64,000 nt of DNA from Saccharina japonica. Its lineage: Eukaryota > Sar > Phaeophyceae > Laminariales > Laminariaceae. Under the pieces are notes generated by a model. It saw only the letters and a program-made list of their open reading frames with translations. It did not search any database and had not been told where the DNA came from. This document shows positions 45,801 to 58,715 of the stretch, in pieces. Location of the stretch: positions 114,713 to 178,712 of the forward strand of contig MEHQ01000282.1 of NCBI GenBank assembly GCA_008828725.1. Reading direction: 5' to 3'. The translations under genes and the position numbers were made by a program. Each line of letters opens with the position of its first letter. Within the stretch, counting starts at the first letter, position 1.

Positions 45801-46179
45801 CCGTGCCCCACACAAATCACCCGAAAAATCCAAATCGAGACCCACTCGACAATCGTACACCAACACAAAAGTGAAACCCACCCACCTCAAGAAAACGTAC
45901 CCTTCTCTTCCCCCAACATACGGGCGGCCAGGGCACTTGCGACCCCCCCCCCTCCCTGCCGGCGGCAACAACGGCCGGAGTCCCGCTGATGGGTGCCGTC
46001 GTGCTTGATGGTGCGCGCGCTGCTTCGCTTGACATTGGGCTCCGTGCCCTGGCCGTGGACGCGTGGCAGCTGCAAGGACACCGGCGTAGGAAAGGGCTAA
46101 GCACCGAACGCGCGGACAGCACGGCGATAGGAGTACCCGAACACACGCAGGCCGCGTTCACGAAAGCAAAAAAGTGGAC

Positions 46180-46480
46180 AACCACAGGCAAGCAACTAAG
46201 AAGAAAAGAGAGGATGAGAAGAACAAAGAGGAAGAGAGGGAGAGGGAGAGGGAGGGAAGGAGGGAGAGGGGGAGAAAGAAGGGAGGAAGGCACGACTGTC
46301 CGAGCGCGGGAACACACGCGGGCAACACGACACACACCGGCGGGTGCAAGCACGAAAGCACAAGAGTGAAAAACCACACGAAAACGCAGGCACGAGACCG
46401 AGGAAGGGGTGGGGCGGGCGCAATATTGAGGGAGAGATACCATTTATATAGAGAGATATAGAGGGGGAGCGCCTTTCTGC
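46180..46480. repeat. GA-rich low-complexity tract
   Basis: AAGAGGAAGAGAGGGAGAGG-type purine runs on the + strand produce open frames of Arg, Glu and Lys on the + strand, and Ser, Leu and Pro on the minus. Not coding. Confidence 0.8.
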
Positions 46481-47150
46481 GACGCTCTACCGGGCCGGGC
46501 GGGATCCACTCCATCGAAGTCGCGGCCGACTGCATCGTTGCAAGACGCCTCTGCTGCTACGATAGGAGACTCCCCAGTGAGACCCAGGTCCCAGAGTGAC
46601 ATTTGTGGTAACGCCGGAGGTATGTCCCGCTAGGGTCTAAGCCGACGCCACAGAGACAGAGAAAGAGATGCAAAGAGAGAGAGAAATGGAGAGAGTAGGA
46701 GAGTGAGGGGGAGAGGGAGAGGAGCGAGCGAGAGAGATATGCCGCCCCCTTTCTGACTTCGAGTTCCCCTCTACGCACCAGAAGATGCCTCACTATCCTC
46801 GCCATAGCTAAAGAAAGACACGCCCCTAACAAACAAATCTCACCATCGTCCTACGCAGAGAGAGATAGAGAAAGAGGGAGAGAGAGGAAAACAGAGAGAG
46901 AGAGATATACTGCTTCCTTTCCAGCCTCGCCTTCCCCTCTCCGCCCAAGAGTATGTCTCTCAATCCCGCCAAAGAAACAAAACAATCGAAATAAAAACAC
47001 GCCCCTCACAGACAAAGTCTGCTCTTCCTCCTAATCTATCTTATGTAACCCGCTTCTCCCGATCGTGAGAGCGAAAACGACGAGGACACGAAGAGAGCGG
47101 TGGCGAGAGACACATAAAGACAACGGGAGAGAAGCAGGGAGAAGGAGTTG
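46480..47150. repeat. Tandem units of about 185 bp with GA microsatellite
   Basis: Two to three units each contain a GAGAGAGATA run, then a pyrimidine-rich block (CCTTTCTGACTTCGAGTTCC or a variant) and ACACGCCCCTMACA-like sequence, near 46730-46830, 46905-47015 and, more diverged, 46460-46560. They directly precede the gypsy fossil. Confidence 0.65.
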
Positions 47151-47199
47151 GGACGAGGGATAGAGAGGTGGAAAGATCGAGCGCGAAAGAGGGCAAGCG

Positions 47200-50100
47200 A
47201 GACATCGCCCACCTTGCCCCTAACCTCCCCGAAGACACGCCCCCCGCCCTAGCCATGACATCCTTAACCGTTGCATCTCTGATGCATCCAGTTCCTCCCA
47301 ATCGTTGTCGGCAAAGCGGACGCGCCAGTACGGCGAGTAGAAGTCATACACCTGTCCACGCTGGACTTCGCCGCTCTCGCCGCTCTTGAGCGACATCTCG
47401 ACTCTCGTACCAATCATATACCTTCTCGACGTCTCGCTCCTCCTCAGCGCGGGCCGCTCATTCGCCGCTTCGTCCGGAGCCGGGGGTCGGCTTTGTTCGC
47501 TGCTCCGGTCGTACAAGCTCCACAGCGCGTAGAACGTGTCCAACTACAGCGGAGTCAAGCTGTCGAACGACTCTGTCTCTGAGACTAAGTCCGATGCTAC
47601 CTCATCTAGGTACCTGCCTCGATACTCACACCTCACCACTCCCGTAGCGCTGACCACCTACTTTCTATCCAGGAGCGTATTAATTGGCGCTGCTGTGGTG
47701 CAGGGTTCTCCGAGCCGGAGGTCGGCTGTCCATGCCAACTGCGCGAACTCGTCCTCCATGGGGTGCTGGAGTTCAGACATCCTCGTGAAGAACGGCTTCC
47801 GGGATGCGGTGGAGACCGCCCTGGAGCGTACTGCCAGGACTTCCATCTCGATGACGACGCTCAGGCCCTCGAATACCACCTCCACCACCTTCCAAGGACC
47901 TGTCCACTTATCGTGGACGAGCTTCGTCCCCCTCCCCGACCGGTGAAGGGAGCTGTCAGCCTCCCGTGCGATGACGAGGTCGCTCTTCGCGACACGGGTG
48001 CCTGTCGACAGCCGCTGAATCGCCGCGTTATGTTGCTGTCTCGCTTTCTCTCTAGCCTCCCGCATTAGCTCGAGTGTCCCGTGGATTTTCCTGAGGTTCT
48101 GCCGGCGATCCTCTATGAAGTTCTCGAGGCCCCCTGTGGCTTCCGTCTCATCCATCTGGGGCACCACCATGTCAAGGGACGTGCGCTGGATGCTAGCGAA
48201 CAAGAGCTGGAACAGAGTCATGGCAGAGGGCAGGGATGGGTCTGGCATGGTGTGTTTAATCCCACACGCTAGAGCTACGTACTCGTCCCATCCGGTGAGC
48301 CACACCTTACACAGCTCGGATAGCACGTCTAGTATCCGCCCCCTTACCCGCGCGGCACACCCTTGCCCTCTCGCGTGGTCAACTGGGCCCTAGAATTTAT
48401 TGATATTGAGCCAACGGCACAGGTAATCCATCACCGTGGCCGTTTACTCGCCTCCGCCATTGGCACGCATACATGAGGGTACCTCGAACATCAAACACAG
48501 GTCAAAAGGTAAGCATGCGACGCCGTGCACCTTCTTCGAGGGTGAAGGGTAGGCGAACAGACACCGAGAAGCTTTATCCACCAACAGTAAGTACTCGTTG
48601 CCTGCTTCGGATGTGTCCGGGATCCTCCGCAAATCCACCTTCGACACCTCCTACGGCTGGAGATGCCCGGCCGGCAGCATCGCCATGCGCTGGCTCCGCG
48701 ATCGCTTCATACGTCGACATCCGCATAAGAAGACATAATATCACGCGTCGCTGCACATACCTGGCCAGTGGGAACGGCCGCGCATCAGGGGGAGTGCCCT
48801 TCCTACCCTCGGGTGCTCATGCTGACAGTGTACCAGCGCGAGCAAGTCAGCTACCAGCAAACGTGGCACGGCAAGGACTGAAGTGCGTCTTCCCAGGAGT
48901 GCCCGCTGCTCCAGCTTGTACCATATCAACCCCTATTCACCGAGAAGGTACCTCGCTGCCTCCCGTTCACTCATCTGCCCTAGCCCCCCCCGCTCGTCCT
49001 CGCCTCCCTTCGCCTCCCTGACGTTGCTGAGGAGCGCGACCCATTTCTTTAGCCTGACCAGGCCTGGCACGTCCCTCAACGCGGCGATGGCCCGCTCTAA
49101 CACCGCCCGTTCAGGAGCCCGTTCGCTTTACGGCCGCCCCTCCCCTTTCGTGGGAAGGGCGTTTCCGTCGCCGCTCGATGCTGGTGGGGTCTCCGCTTTC
49201 CCCGCTGCCGCCCGCCTCGCGGTCGCCTTACTAAACGGCGGGCCCGTGGAGTCTGGCTGTGTTGCGGCTGCGCGTGGCCTAGGCACCGATTGGCCAGCAT
49301 GGTTGGTGAGCGGTCGCAACCGCATCGACGGCGTGGGCGCCCGCGTCGAGAGCCTCACCACCACGGGTGACCCTGCAGCTAGTGAGGGGTACCTATTGTG
49401 GAACGAGAGCGTCAGCATCTTCTCGTGCCTCGCGCTTTTCTGTTCAGGCGTGTGGAGGCAGTGGCATGCTGGCAAACCGGGGGTACGCTATCGAAAATGG
49501 CTCCAAGGAGCGAGGGCACGGCGGACGGGTGTGATTTCAGCGGGCGTCGCTCCATCAAGCGGGGGTTAGCTGAGCTCATCCCGATACCGATATTATCTCG
49601 CTCTCGCCCCCCGGGTCAGCCACTTCCCCCTTCAACGGTTCAAGGTCCCTCTTCGGTCGCGTTTAGGATCGGTCCTTGCGGTCCCACGTTGTCATCGCGC
49701 TCGCCGGAGGTCGCATGATCGATAAAATAGTTGTCAACGGGATCGGGGACGGAGCCTGGTCGGAGAAGACGCGACAGTACGTCGGGGAGCTCGTGAGACG
49801 AGCCAGCCCTCCGACGTATGACCATGTTGACCTCCCCCAGGTGCAACGACCAGCAGTATAGCTTCGGGATCTAGGCCGCGGCTACGGAACAATCAAGTGA
49901 GCGCTTAACAGTCCGTGACTAGCGTGAACGATCTGCCTGTCAGGTTCGGTCTAATGTGGGCCACCACCCACAGCGTGGCCCTTTGTCGCGCGTCCGTTGG
50001 CGACTATCTGTGGCTTGCATACGCAATGACTCTTTCTACCCCCTCGTGTTCCTGCGTCAGGGCCACGCCGGTTCCCGTTGTACTCCCATATGCATGCAGC

Positions 50101-53100
50101 ACACACGGCTTGTTGCGAATGAGGAATGCTACGATGCGGAGGTTAGGTCATAGCCTACTAAAGGGACATGAAGCGTGCTGGGGCTGCTCTGTCCATGAGA
50201 TGAGGCATCGGCGTGAGCGTTTAGAGGCAAATAGTAGATTTCGCAGTTTGTCTGTGAGCGGCGCTGCCAGTATTCTGTGGCGTTCGGCGTACTGCCTCAG
50301 GTGCCCTGTCATGCCAAGAACGCGCGCAACTCCTCCATCGTGGTGGGCGGGGTGAGTTCTGCTACCGCTGCTAGCATAGACTCTGCTAGTCGCACGCCCT
50401 GCCGGTCCACTACCATGCCCACGAACTCCAGACTCGGGCAACATCACCGATACTTCGTAAAGTTCACCGAGAGCCCAGCTTCCTGCAGGCGGGAAAGCAC
50501 CGCTGGAACAAGGGTAAGGTGGCTATCGAAGGCTGCGCTGTAGATAATAATGTCATCGAGGTAATTATCTACCCCCTTCCCCTTTCCGTCTCCCAATAGG
50601 TCTCCGACCATGCTCACAAACGCCAGAGGCAATATCCTCAAGCCAAAGCCACACCGCACATACCCCCCCAGCTGCCCGAGAACGTGCCGGAACGTTGTTT
50701 TATGGCGATCTGCTTCCACGATCCGTAGGTGGAGGAACCCCGACGCCAAATCAATGGAAGTTGGCCACGAATTACCCTTCAGCCGCTGGAATATCTCCTG
50801 TATGTCCAGCCCGCCACTGTTGTTCTGCATGCAACAATTCAGCCCTAGGTACTCCTGGCACAACTACAAGGTACCATCTTTTTTACGGATTGTCAAGCAT
50901 CTAGCGACCCATGCGGAGGCAGACTTGCGAATAATCCCCCTACTCGTTAGCTTCCTGACTTCTGTCTTAACAGCATCAGCTTCGTCTGGGGAAAAGCGTT
51001 GTTTGTTCGCCGCGATCGGTACGCACTCTTCCTCGATCACGAGGATTCGCAACTATCTCACCTTTCACGGTCGGACCCTCTTCGGGTCCTCCGGGAACAG
51101 TCCCGATACGTTCTGCAGTCGCATCACGTTCGTCAGCCGGTGCTTCTATCCCACGCTTAGCTGACCAGGGTTCGCGTCGGATTGCTCCGCCTCACGCGCC
51201 GGGGCTTCGCTGGTATGGGCTTTTGAAACAGGCGGGCGTTCGTCGGGGGACTCCGGCACAGGGTTAACTGGGGGCGGGGGAGGGTGTATAAACAGCTCGC
51301 GGAAACGAACCGCATCGTTTACGTTCAGCGCTATCACCTTTGCTACCGGGTACCCGCTCCTCACTACCGCCGCCGCCCTGCCCGGGTGAACTACCTTGCA
51401 GTATAACCGGGGCCCCGGTTCCCACAATTGTTCACCTCGCGCCATCGCCACGACTGCTCCACTGTCAGTATAATACTTCGCTACCGGCGGGATCAGGACC
51501 AGTTGTCGCTCGCTGGGCTGGGGCCCGTGTATGTATCCCTCGACTACAACTCCTACGAATCCTCCTACCTCTACGGCCTGCTGTAATCGGAGTTCCCACG
51601 GCAACGTACAGTCGTCTTCCCCCTCTACCTGGCCCACGGAATACACTCGCAGCGAGGGGACTGGCGAAAGGGGAGAGAAATGGGACGGTGCCATATCAGG
51701 AGCGGGTTGCATTGCACAGTACGACTGTTTTGTCGCTGCGCGGCGCGGTTGAAACCGCACCCCCTGTGCATCTGGTGACGGCTGAAACCCCTTACCCTCT
51801 ACAAGCGAGATGTCGCTGTTCTTTGCCCTGAAATTACTGCCCCCCAAAATGAAGGCATACGGCAAGCCCTTCACGACCCTGGCCGAAATATTCCGGGCTC
51901 TATCTCCCGGCGGCAGCACAATGGGCCACACCGTCGATCGTATGATCTCCACGCCAGCGACCTTGATTCCCGCCGGGTTTGCGGCCTGCAGAGAGCCACC
52001 GCCGGGACGGCTGAGCTTCGGCCGCCCCGCGATTCCTGCCCAGGACTGGACTCTTCTCAAGAAGAACAGCGACAAATGCCCCCCCCCGGTGCCCCTGTCG
52101 CTGGTAATCCCCACCGGAATCCGTCCCGCTACTCTCGTGAGGTCCCACAGCCTGCCTTGGACCCACAACTGCTGGACATTCCCCGCTGATGCCATCATCT
52201 CCTCAACCCCGTGTCCGACAACCCCTAGCTGCAGTGTGGGCTTGGGCTGATTCGCCGGTGCAGGTGGTGGCGGGTCAAGCCCCCACCTCTTGTTCCCCGG
52301 GGGTGCAAGCCCCCCCGGGGCGCGTCTTCAGGCGCAGCGCTCGTCCGCGCCCTGACCTCCAACCGCCTCCATGTCTTCGTCAAAGTATGCGGTCACCACG
52401 TGGGCCTGCTCGTATGACGAAGCATACAGCCTGCGCTTGGGACGTGAGGCCTCCTTGCCCCCCTTCCGCCGCACCCTCTTCCTAGACTCCTGAACCTTGT
52501 AACATCCGGCTGGAGTCAGTTCTGGGTCATGGTTGAACACACAATCCTGGCGCGGGCAGGCGCCTTCGAAGGCGAATGCGAAGAAAATCCAGTGCTTCGC
52601 CAAGAATGCAGCCCTTTCCCGGCGTGGGGTTCCGCCGGCGGCAACCCTGGCAGAGCTGCCGGCCTTCCGCCTTCGCCCTTATTGGCGCCTTGGTTAAAGC
52701 TACGCGGCGCCCCCGCTGCGACCAGAGGTCTCGTCGCCGGACCCCGTTTCGCGAAGGGTACACCATGGCGCCCCGGCGTTGAGGTCGCCTGATTGGTGAA
52801 CGCCGCGACGGCGGGATAGAAGCTGTCGGCTCCTGCTTCTCGCTGCCGCGCCATGTCCTACCCTCGGCTATCGTGCGGGTCAAGGAAGCCTTCCGCGAGC
52901 TGCCCCCGCCCGGCTGCCCCATGTCGTCCCCGCCGTCGCACATCGCCGCCAACCTCTCGTCTCCTGCTTCCCTGACTGTAGTCTTCTCAAGCATCGCGGC
53001 GATGCCGGGGCGCGCTTGACGAAGCATCCTCCGCGCGCTTGCCATCGCCTCGCTCGCTATAGACGCGAGCCGGGGGCACGTCTCCTCGTTTCTCGTGAGC

Positions 53101-54430
53101 GAGTCGCGGGCCGACTGCCCATACACCGTCTGCCTAGTGGAGGTGAGGTCGACCATGCCAACGAAACATCCCTCGGTCTTTACCCCCCTCTGCGTCATCA
53201 TGGGGCGTCGGGTTGGCGCAGTTTACCAATATCGAGCAGACCTCGACCGCGATACGCCAGATGCGTTAGTGGACCACGCCCTGCAAGTCTGTCTGGTCGA
53301 GCGCACTGGGCAGGAGCCGCTTTACCAACCGCTCCTGGAAGTCGCCTAGCTATTCTTCGTTTATGTACCTCCAGAAGCACGTTGCCTCCGAGATTCATGG
53401 GCGAATCGGGTCAGCAAGATACGCCCGATAGACCAAACCCAACCTGCGTGAGGCCGCCTTCATTCCCTCAGCTTCGTCCACCTTGATGTTGTTGCGAACC
53501 GCTGCCGATGCCTCACGAACGACCGACTGCAGCATCCCCTCGCGCACCAACTTCCTCAACCAATCCGTGGCGGAGTGTGGCGGAGACCTCCTGCGAATTG
53601 ACACAGGCAAACGAGCCGTTAATTGCAGGTACATCGACAATCTCCGTCGACGTCAGCTCATCGTGGGTGCTCAGGTGGTCCCCTATCAACTCCTGAAGCA
53701 ACTGCTTCCGCAACGACGTCCCCTTATCCAGCTCGGGGCGCAGATGGGACAAGCCTGAAGGCGTGGAACGGCCCAGCGTGAGCGCCCAGCTTCAACCGTC
53801 GGTGGTGCTAAGTTTCTTGGACCCCTTGTCCTGGAAGTGGACGGGGTTGTTGTGGATGGACAGCACCACCGGTGATGTCCCCTTGTAGATCGGCCCCGTG
53901 GCCTTCCCGTCAATCTTGTCCTGGGTACGCCTGATGGCCTTAGTGGTGTCTTGCGCCCCCCTCATAGCGCGGGCTTCCCCGCCTCCCACCAGTGCGTTGG
54001 CCGCCGCCTGTGCCACGGGGGCCACCGGCGCCACGGCCGGTGCCGGCACATTCAGTGCGGCCAGAAGCTGCTGGAGCACGGGGGGTGGTAGTATCTGCTA
54101 TGCACCGGGGGTTGTCCGCTCATGGGCGGCGGCGGCGGTCCTGACACAGGACCTTGCTGCGCCCAGCATGCGAAGGGTTCCGGTCCCAGTGGCAGGGGCG
54201 GCTGCCTTGGCCCCACGTGGGTCCCCTTCTGGGCAGCCTTCTTTGGCCCGACATTGAGGCCCGGCTGGAAGGTCGGCGGCACCGGCTCCGAAGGCAGTGG
54301 GGGCTGCCACTGCCCCCCCACCGCTATTGCGTTGGGAGAACGCAATGTCAACACGATTTGCAAACCAGAGACATGGCACGCGGTATGGAGACGAAGAGAA
54401 AGATGGCACGGTCAGCAGGATCACCACCTC
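47200..54430 (-). mobile_element. Ty3/gypsy LTR retrotransposon fossil, broken
   Basis: Read on the minus strand, the parts come in the order of the Ty3/gypsy family: gag-like region with a small C/H finger (about 52.3-54.4 kb), a pre-RT region (51.1-52.2 kb), reverse transcriptase with its YLDD signature (50.1-51.1 kb), RNase H remnant (about 49.6-49.9 kb), integrase with zinc-binding and core pieces (47.65-48.95 kb), and a chromo/Tudor-like tail (47.2-47.55 kb). It is broken in at least five or six places and cannot be active. Paired LTRs were not recognised, so the ends are approximate. The stretch looks GC-richer than its flanks. Age is moderate: domains are still legible. Confidence 0.85.
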
Positions 54431-54449
54431 TCGCCTGACGCGCCTTTGG

Positions 54450-57400
54450 GCTGAGCAAAAGCTACTGGCGCGCTGGAGACGGAACTATCGGCACGATTCG
54501 AGTACAGAGGCACCTCCCATATCCATGTAGACACACTATCCAGGCGATCCAATTATGGTTTAAACTCTCCATATACTGCTGTACGCTAAGTTTCCCCGCT
54601 GGGCACCATGATTGGACGGGTGCGCATCTAAACGTGTTATCGAACCGCCGTGCCTCTTGCCTGCCCTTGTACGTCTACTGTATGTATGTACGCTTCTACA
54701 TGTGGGCTGTAACCATAACGCGGTGATCGTCAACCCACAACGCTCGGAGTCGAGATCTTTCGCGTGACTAGCACGTACCTGTTGCTCCTGGTGTCCGCGT
54801 CCTATATCAGCGACGAGTTTATTATTCTCGGTGCGACAAGCGTAACGGTGCACAGTCAATTTATGTGCATGCCTTCTGCTTGGTATCTCACGCAACGCGT
54901 CAATATGTCGTAATTAGCTGCCGGCAGTCCTCCCCGTACGAACACAGCTACATGGACGCAATAGCAACTACACTTTCACTGAGCAAAGCGTACAAGTGCG
55001 GACACCCTCACCGATAAACACCCACTCTGGGTCTGTTGATTGGGTTCACCTCGCAGGGACGTGGTGGGGGCGTGTTGAATTAATTAAGTAGATTCTATTG
55101 GATTTTTTTTGTGTACTCCCACTCCAACGACGACACCAAACGGAACGTATACTCGGTGCACTGCCTACATTACTGCTGCTGTCGCGTTGGCTGAGTGCGG
55201 ACACCACACTGCTGCTGTCGCCGCTGGCTGTAACAGCCGCATCTCAATCATTGGTGTCAACCGAAACTGAGATGGCAACCGCGCAGTCCGAACAGCAGAG
55301 AGAGACAGCAGTGGGCCAAGCAGGCAACCGATTGAGCCCCACAGCACTGCCTACATTACAGCCGCTGTTGTCTCGTCTGGGTGCGGACATCACATTGCTG
55401 CTGCTTGCGGCTTGCTGTGACAGCAGCATACCGATCGTCGGTGGCAACCAACAATAAGATGGCAACCGCGCAGTCGGAACAGCGGAGAGAGGCAGCAGTG
55501 TGTGATACGGGCAACCGATGCCGCCGCGCATCAATCATCGGTGGCGACCAATAGTAATAGACAACCGCACAGTCCGCTCAGAAGAGTGAAGCAGAAGTGT
55601 GTGATGCAGGCAACTGATGCAGCCACACATCGATCATCGGTGGCAACCAGAAATTAAATGACAACCGCGCCGTCCGCACAATGGAGCGAGACTGCAGTAT
55701 GTGATGCAGGTGACCTATGGCGGGAGAAGGTACGTATACGCGGTTGTTCTCCCCGGCTGCGAGAACTGTACCGCTGCTGCTGCCACACCACTCAAATATG
55801 TGACGTAAAAGCTGCCAAGTATATATTTCTCTACTCTGCTATATACACCACACCCATGTATGAGGTAGCCGACGCCAGGTAGCAGTGTATACTGTACTAT
55901 TATCTTGTACGAACACAGTACCCTCTTCTAAGTCGGGGTACCTACTATATATACCTGATAGCGGGGTGGGTGTTGCTGAGATCAAAGCTGACTCATTATT
56001 AGTCCTTGGGCATGCTTACTCCCGCGCTTTTTGTTTTCCAAGATCAGTTCAAGCGTTGATACCCATGAGGCATTGCACCCCTTGGAAAGTTTGGAAATTT
56101 AGTGGTCCGATACGACAAACCCTAACGATCGATCGTAGGAGTGCATTTCTGGTAAAAACAAAAAATAACGAAAAAGTAAATATAGTTAAGATCGACCCTA
56201 ATACCCCCGAGGTCCACATTCGTACATATTTATACCTAATCAGCAATCAGTACTGTTATCATGCTTGCTGGATCCGTTCACCACCGCATCTATCAACCCC
56301 CCCAGATGCACCTGCGGGACAGAGCATGCATGTCTGCATGTGTACACTACAAGGGCATAGCCGTCTCGCACTACAGGCAGGCGGACTTGTCTTGCCAGCC
56401 GACGTGCAGCAACACAACGCAGGCATGCAACAACACACCGCAGGCGTACAACAACATACGATATTCATGCGGACCAGATGAGACAGGAAGGAGCCAACGA
56501 GCATCGGGGTTGAGCGGAGGGGTCGAGCGGTTATGCTTGAGGCCGACTGCAACATCAGCACAAAAGTGCTATCGACTGCACCATCAGCACGAAAAATGTT
56601 ATCCGTCATCTCGTCCACCCCTCACACCTTCATTCTCCAGCCCCTGTTCTTTGCATCTCTGCTGCTTCTGGGGTCCAACTGTCGAAATCCTTAATCAGCC
56701 AGCTGTTATTGTCCTATATATATTGGTAGTCGTAATCTACGGCAGTGTGCACCTTGTGGTACAGCTACGGGCGCCCTTGTCCTGCTGTTGTGTCATTTCC
56801 TTTGGTAGCTGCCCAGTACGTATGGTGACGAGTCGGTTTTTATATGTAAGCCGCTTGTGTTGGCCGCGCGTGTTTGTCTTGTTCAGAAGCCGTCCCCCAT
56901 TCTTTATGATTTATCGTTATACGTAGGAGCGAAACATCCAAGCGTTTACTAAAAATGAAGCTACTCACCACACTCGCGGTCGGGCTTGCGAGGCCCATGT
57001 GGGGCAGGGTGAGTGCTAGTGCGCTAGCAAAGAGACGAGGCGTCGCTGCAGCTGTCGTATATACCCACTAAACAGATGCCGTCGATCGCCTAAGAGGATT
57101 GTGCAGGACTATCCTGTGCATTTTATACTGAATCTGGGCTCAACACTCGCCCACCCACACTATGCCCCTCCTTGCCTACACGTGCGGGACCAAGGTGATG
57201 TGGCCTCACCATCCCGTCTGGGCATCGCGAGGCGCACTGATCATCGCGTACTGAACGTATTTTCAGACAACGGGCTCGGCGATGACCCCCCTCGCTGTAT
57301 GCGCCCTTGACATCTTTCTTCAAAGCTAGGGTTCACTACTGCTGTTCTTGTTCCTCTTATGAACTTGGTGGCTATAAGTGATTTATCTAGGGTTAACAAG

Positions 57401-58239
57401 GGACTAAGCGACCTTACCCTCCGTGTACGAGGCTTAGAGAGAGTTTCGCTCCAAACCATGAACAAACGTGCCATGCGTCGCCGGGGCTGCGGGGCAACAC
57501 TTCGAAAACAGCCCCCTTGCAGATGCATGAGAGGTGTTCATGAGGCTACTGTCCACGCGCCTACCGAACCTACACTCGTTCGGGCTGAGTCAATCGACGC
57601 CTACCACACAACCTCCACGTGAGGGGGCGAGCTCTGGCTCGATCGCTCGTGCTACACCTCCCACAGCACAGCCGCCCTCCCGTTCCAGGGCTGGCCATCG
57701 TCTCTACCATGACCAGCCTTCGCAGGGGCTGTGCTGTCAACACTCGTGTGAGAACCCGGGGACCTCCAGCCCCTTGCGGCCCACCGGTGGGTTCCAAGCC
57801 CCCCTGCGCGCTGCATTTGCTGGGGACTTTCGCCCGGTCTGTATGTTCCGTCCATGAAGGGTGTGCAGGGTTTAGCCCACACCGACCAAGAAAACGAGAA
57901 GCAACAAACCTACGCGTGGCGGAAAACAGCGAACCCGTGACAACATCCAGATCCGCGCCTCCGCTGCCTGCACCGCGTTCTCGCTACCTACCCACATTGC
58001 CTGCCATCACGCTGGCGAAGTTGCCTGTAGAAATACATCGGGTGGGGTTAGTTCCTCGTGGATCAGCTGTAATCAACACGCTACCGTACCCCGCGACGCT
58101 GCGGGCATTTTGCCTGTATCTGGGCCCTGCTCACGATATGCAGCTCTTACATTTTTGATACGCTCACCCCTGTCTGGCGCTTTCGACACTAGACACCAGC
58201 GTGCAGGCGCGGTCAATGCTAAACGGATCGAACACTATG
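54450..58239. other. Repeat-bearing region after the gypsy fossil
   Basis: It contains the 100-bp tandem array (55.27-55.71 kb) and short CAACA-rich doublets (56406-56462). The open frames at 56261-56926 and 57619-58158 have no family resemblance and are not called as genes. Confidence 0.45.
55130..55720 (+). repeat. Tandem repeat with a nested 100-bp period
   Basis: ATGGCAACCGCGCAGTCC or close variants recur near 55273, 55459, 55559 and 55658 (steps of about 186, 100 and 99 bp). The first two units also share a CTGCCTACATTAC...GCTGCTG block of about 85 bp that the later ones lack, so the array has a long and a short unit form. Confidence 0.8.
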
Positions 58240-58715
58240 TGAGAGTAACGTGCTGTTTGTATATCATTTCCCAGGAGGAGGCGATGACGCATGCATGGAT
58301 ATTACTCATGATGGGAGTTATTCCGGACTCTCGTCTCAATTCCACATGCACGGCACCAAAACCACACCGATTGTGTCGTTCCAGAGCCTTCCCTGCTGAG
58401 CCAGTACACACCACGTCCACGCTCATCCCAAGTCAATGCCCTGACTGACCGTTGTGCCACCAAGCCTGCAGACCTCGCTAGTGAGCCATCGTGTAGAGCT
58501 GTCCTAACTTGTACTCTCCAGGCGCAGTACATCGCTGAGGGAAGCAGTATGTGTATACGGAGCAGGGGAAGAGTTGTGTGCTCGTGTAGCCCACACCTCA
58601 TCCTTACGGGCAGGCGTTTCGTCTCCGGGTTAAATTGACATTGTTCCCTTAGATTGTCACGCCCAGTCCTTCTCTGGAAACCCGCGGACCCTTACAAAAC
58701 CGTCGATAACATTGC
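58240..58715 (+). repeat. Dispersed repeat B, copy 2
   Basis: Collinear with 44150-44640: CAGGAGGAGGCGATGACGCA, CTCATGATGGGAG, ACGCTCATCCCAAGT, CTGTCCTAACTTGTACTCTC, AGCCCACACCTCATCCT, GTCTCCGGGTT. The two copies bracket the tandem arrays and the gypsy fossil. Confidence 0.75.

Noticed and set aside
45286-46443. Long minus-strand frames over the AC/GA-rich arrays
   Set aside because: They are open because of base skew and tandem repetition; translations are low-complexity.
56261-56926. 221-codon + strand frame
   Set aside because: Cys/Ser-rich without any recognisable domain; overlaps short tandem doublets.
57619-58158. 179-codon + strand frame
   Set aside because: Pro/Arg-rich, typical of GC-rich non-coding DNA; no motif found.
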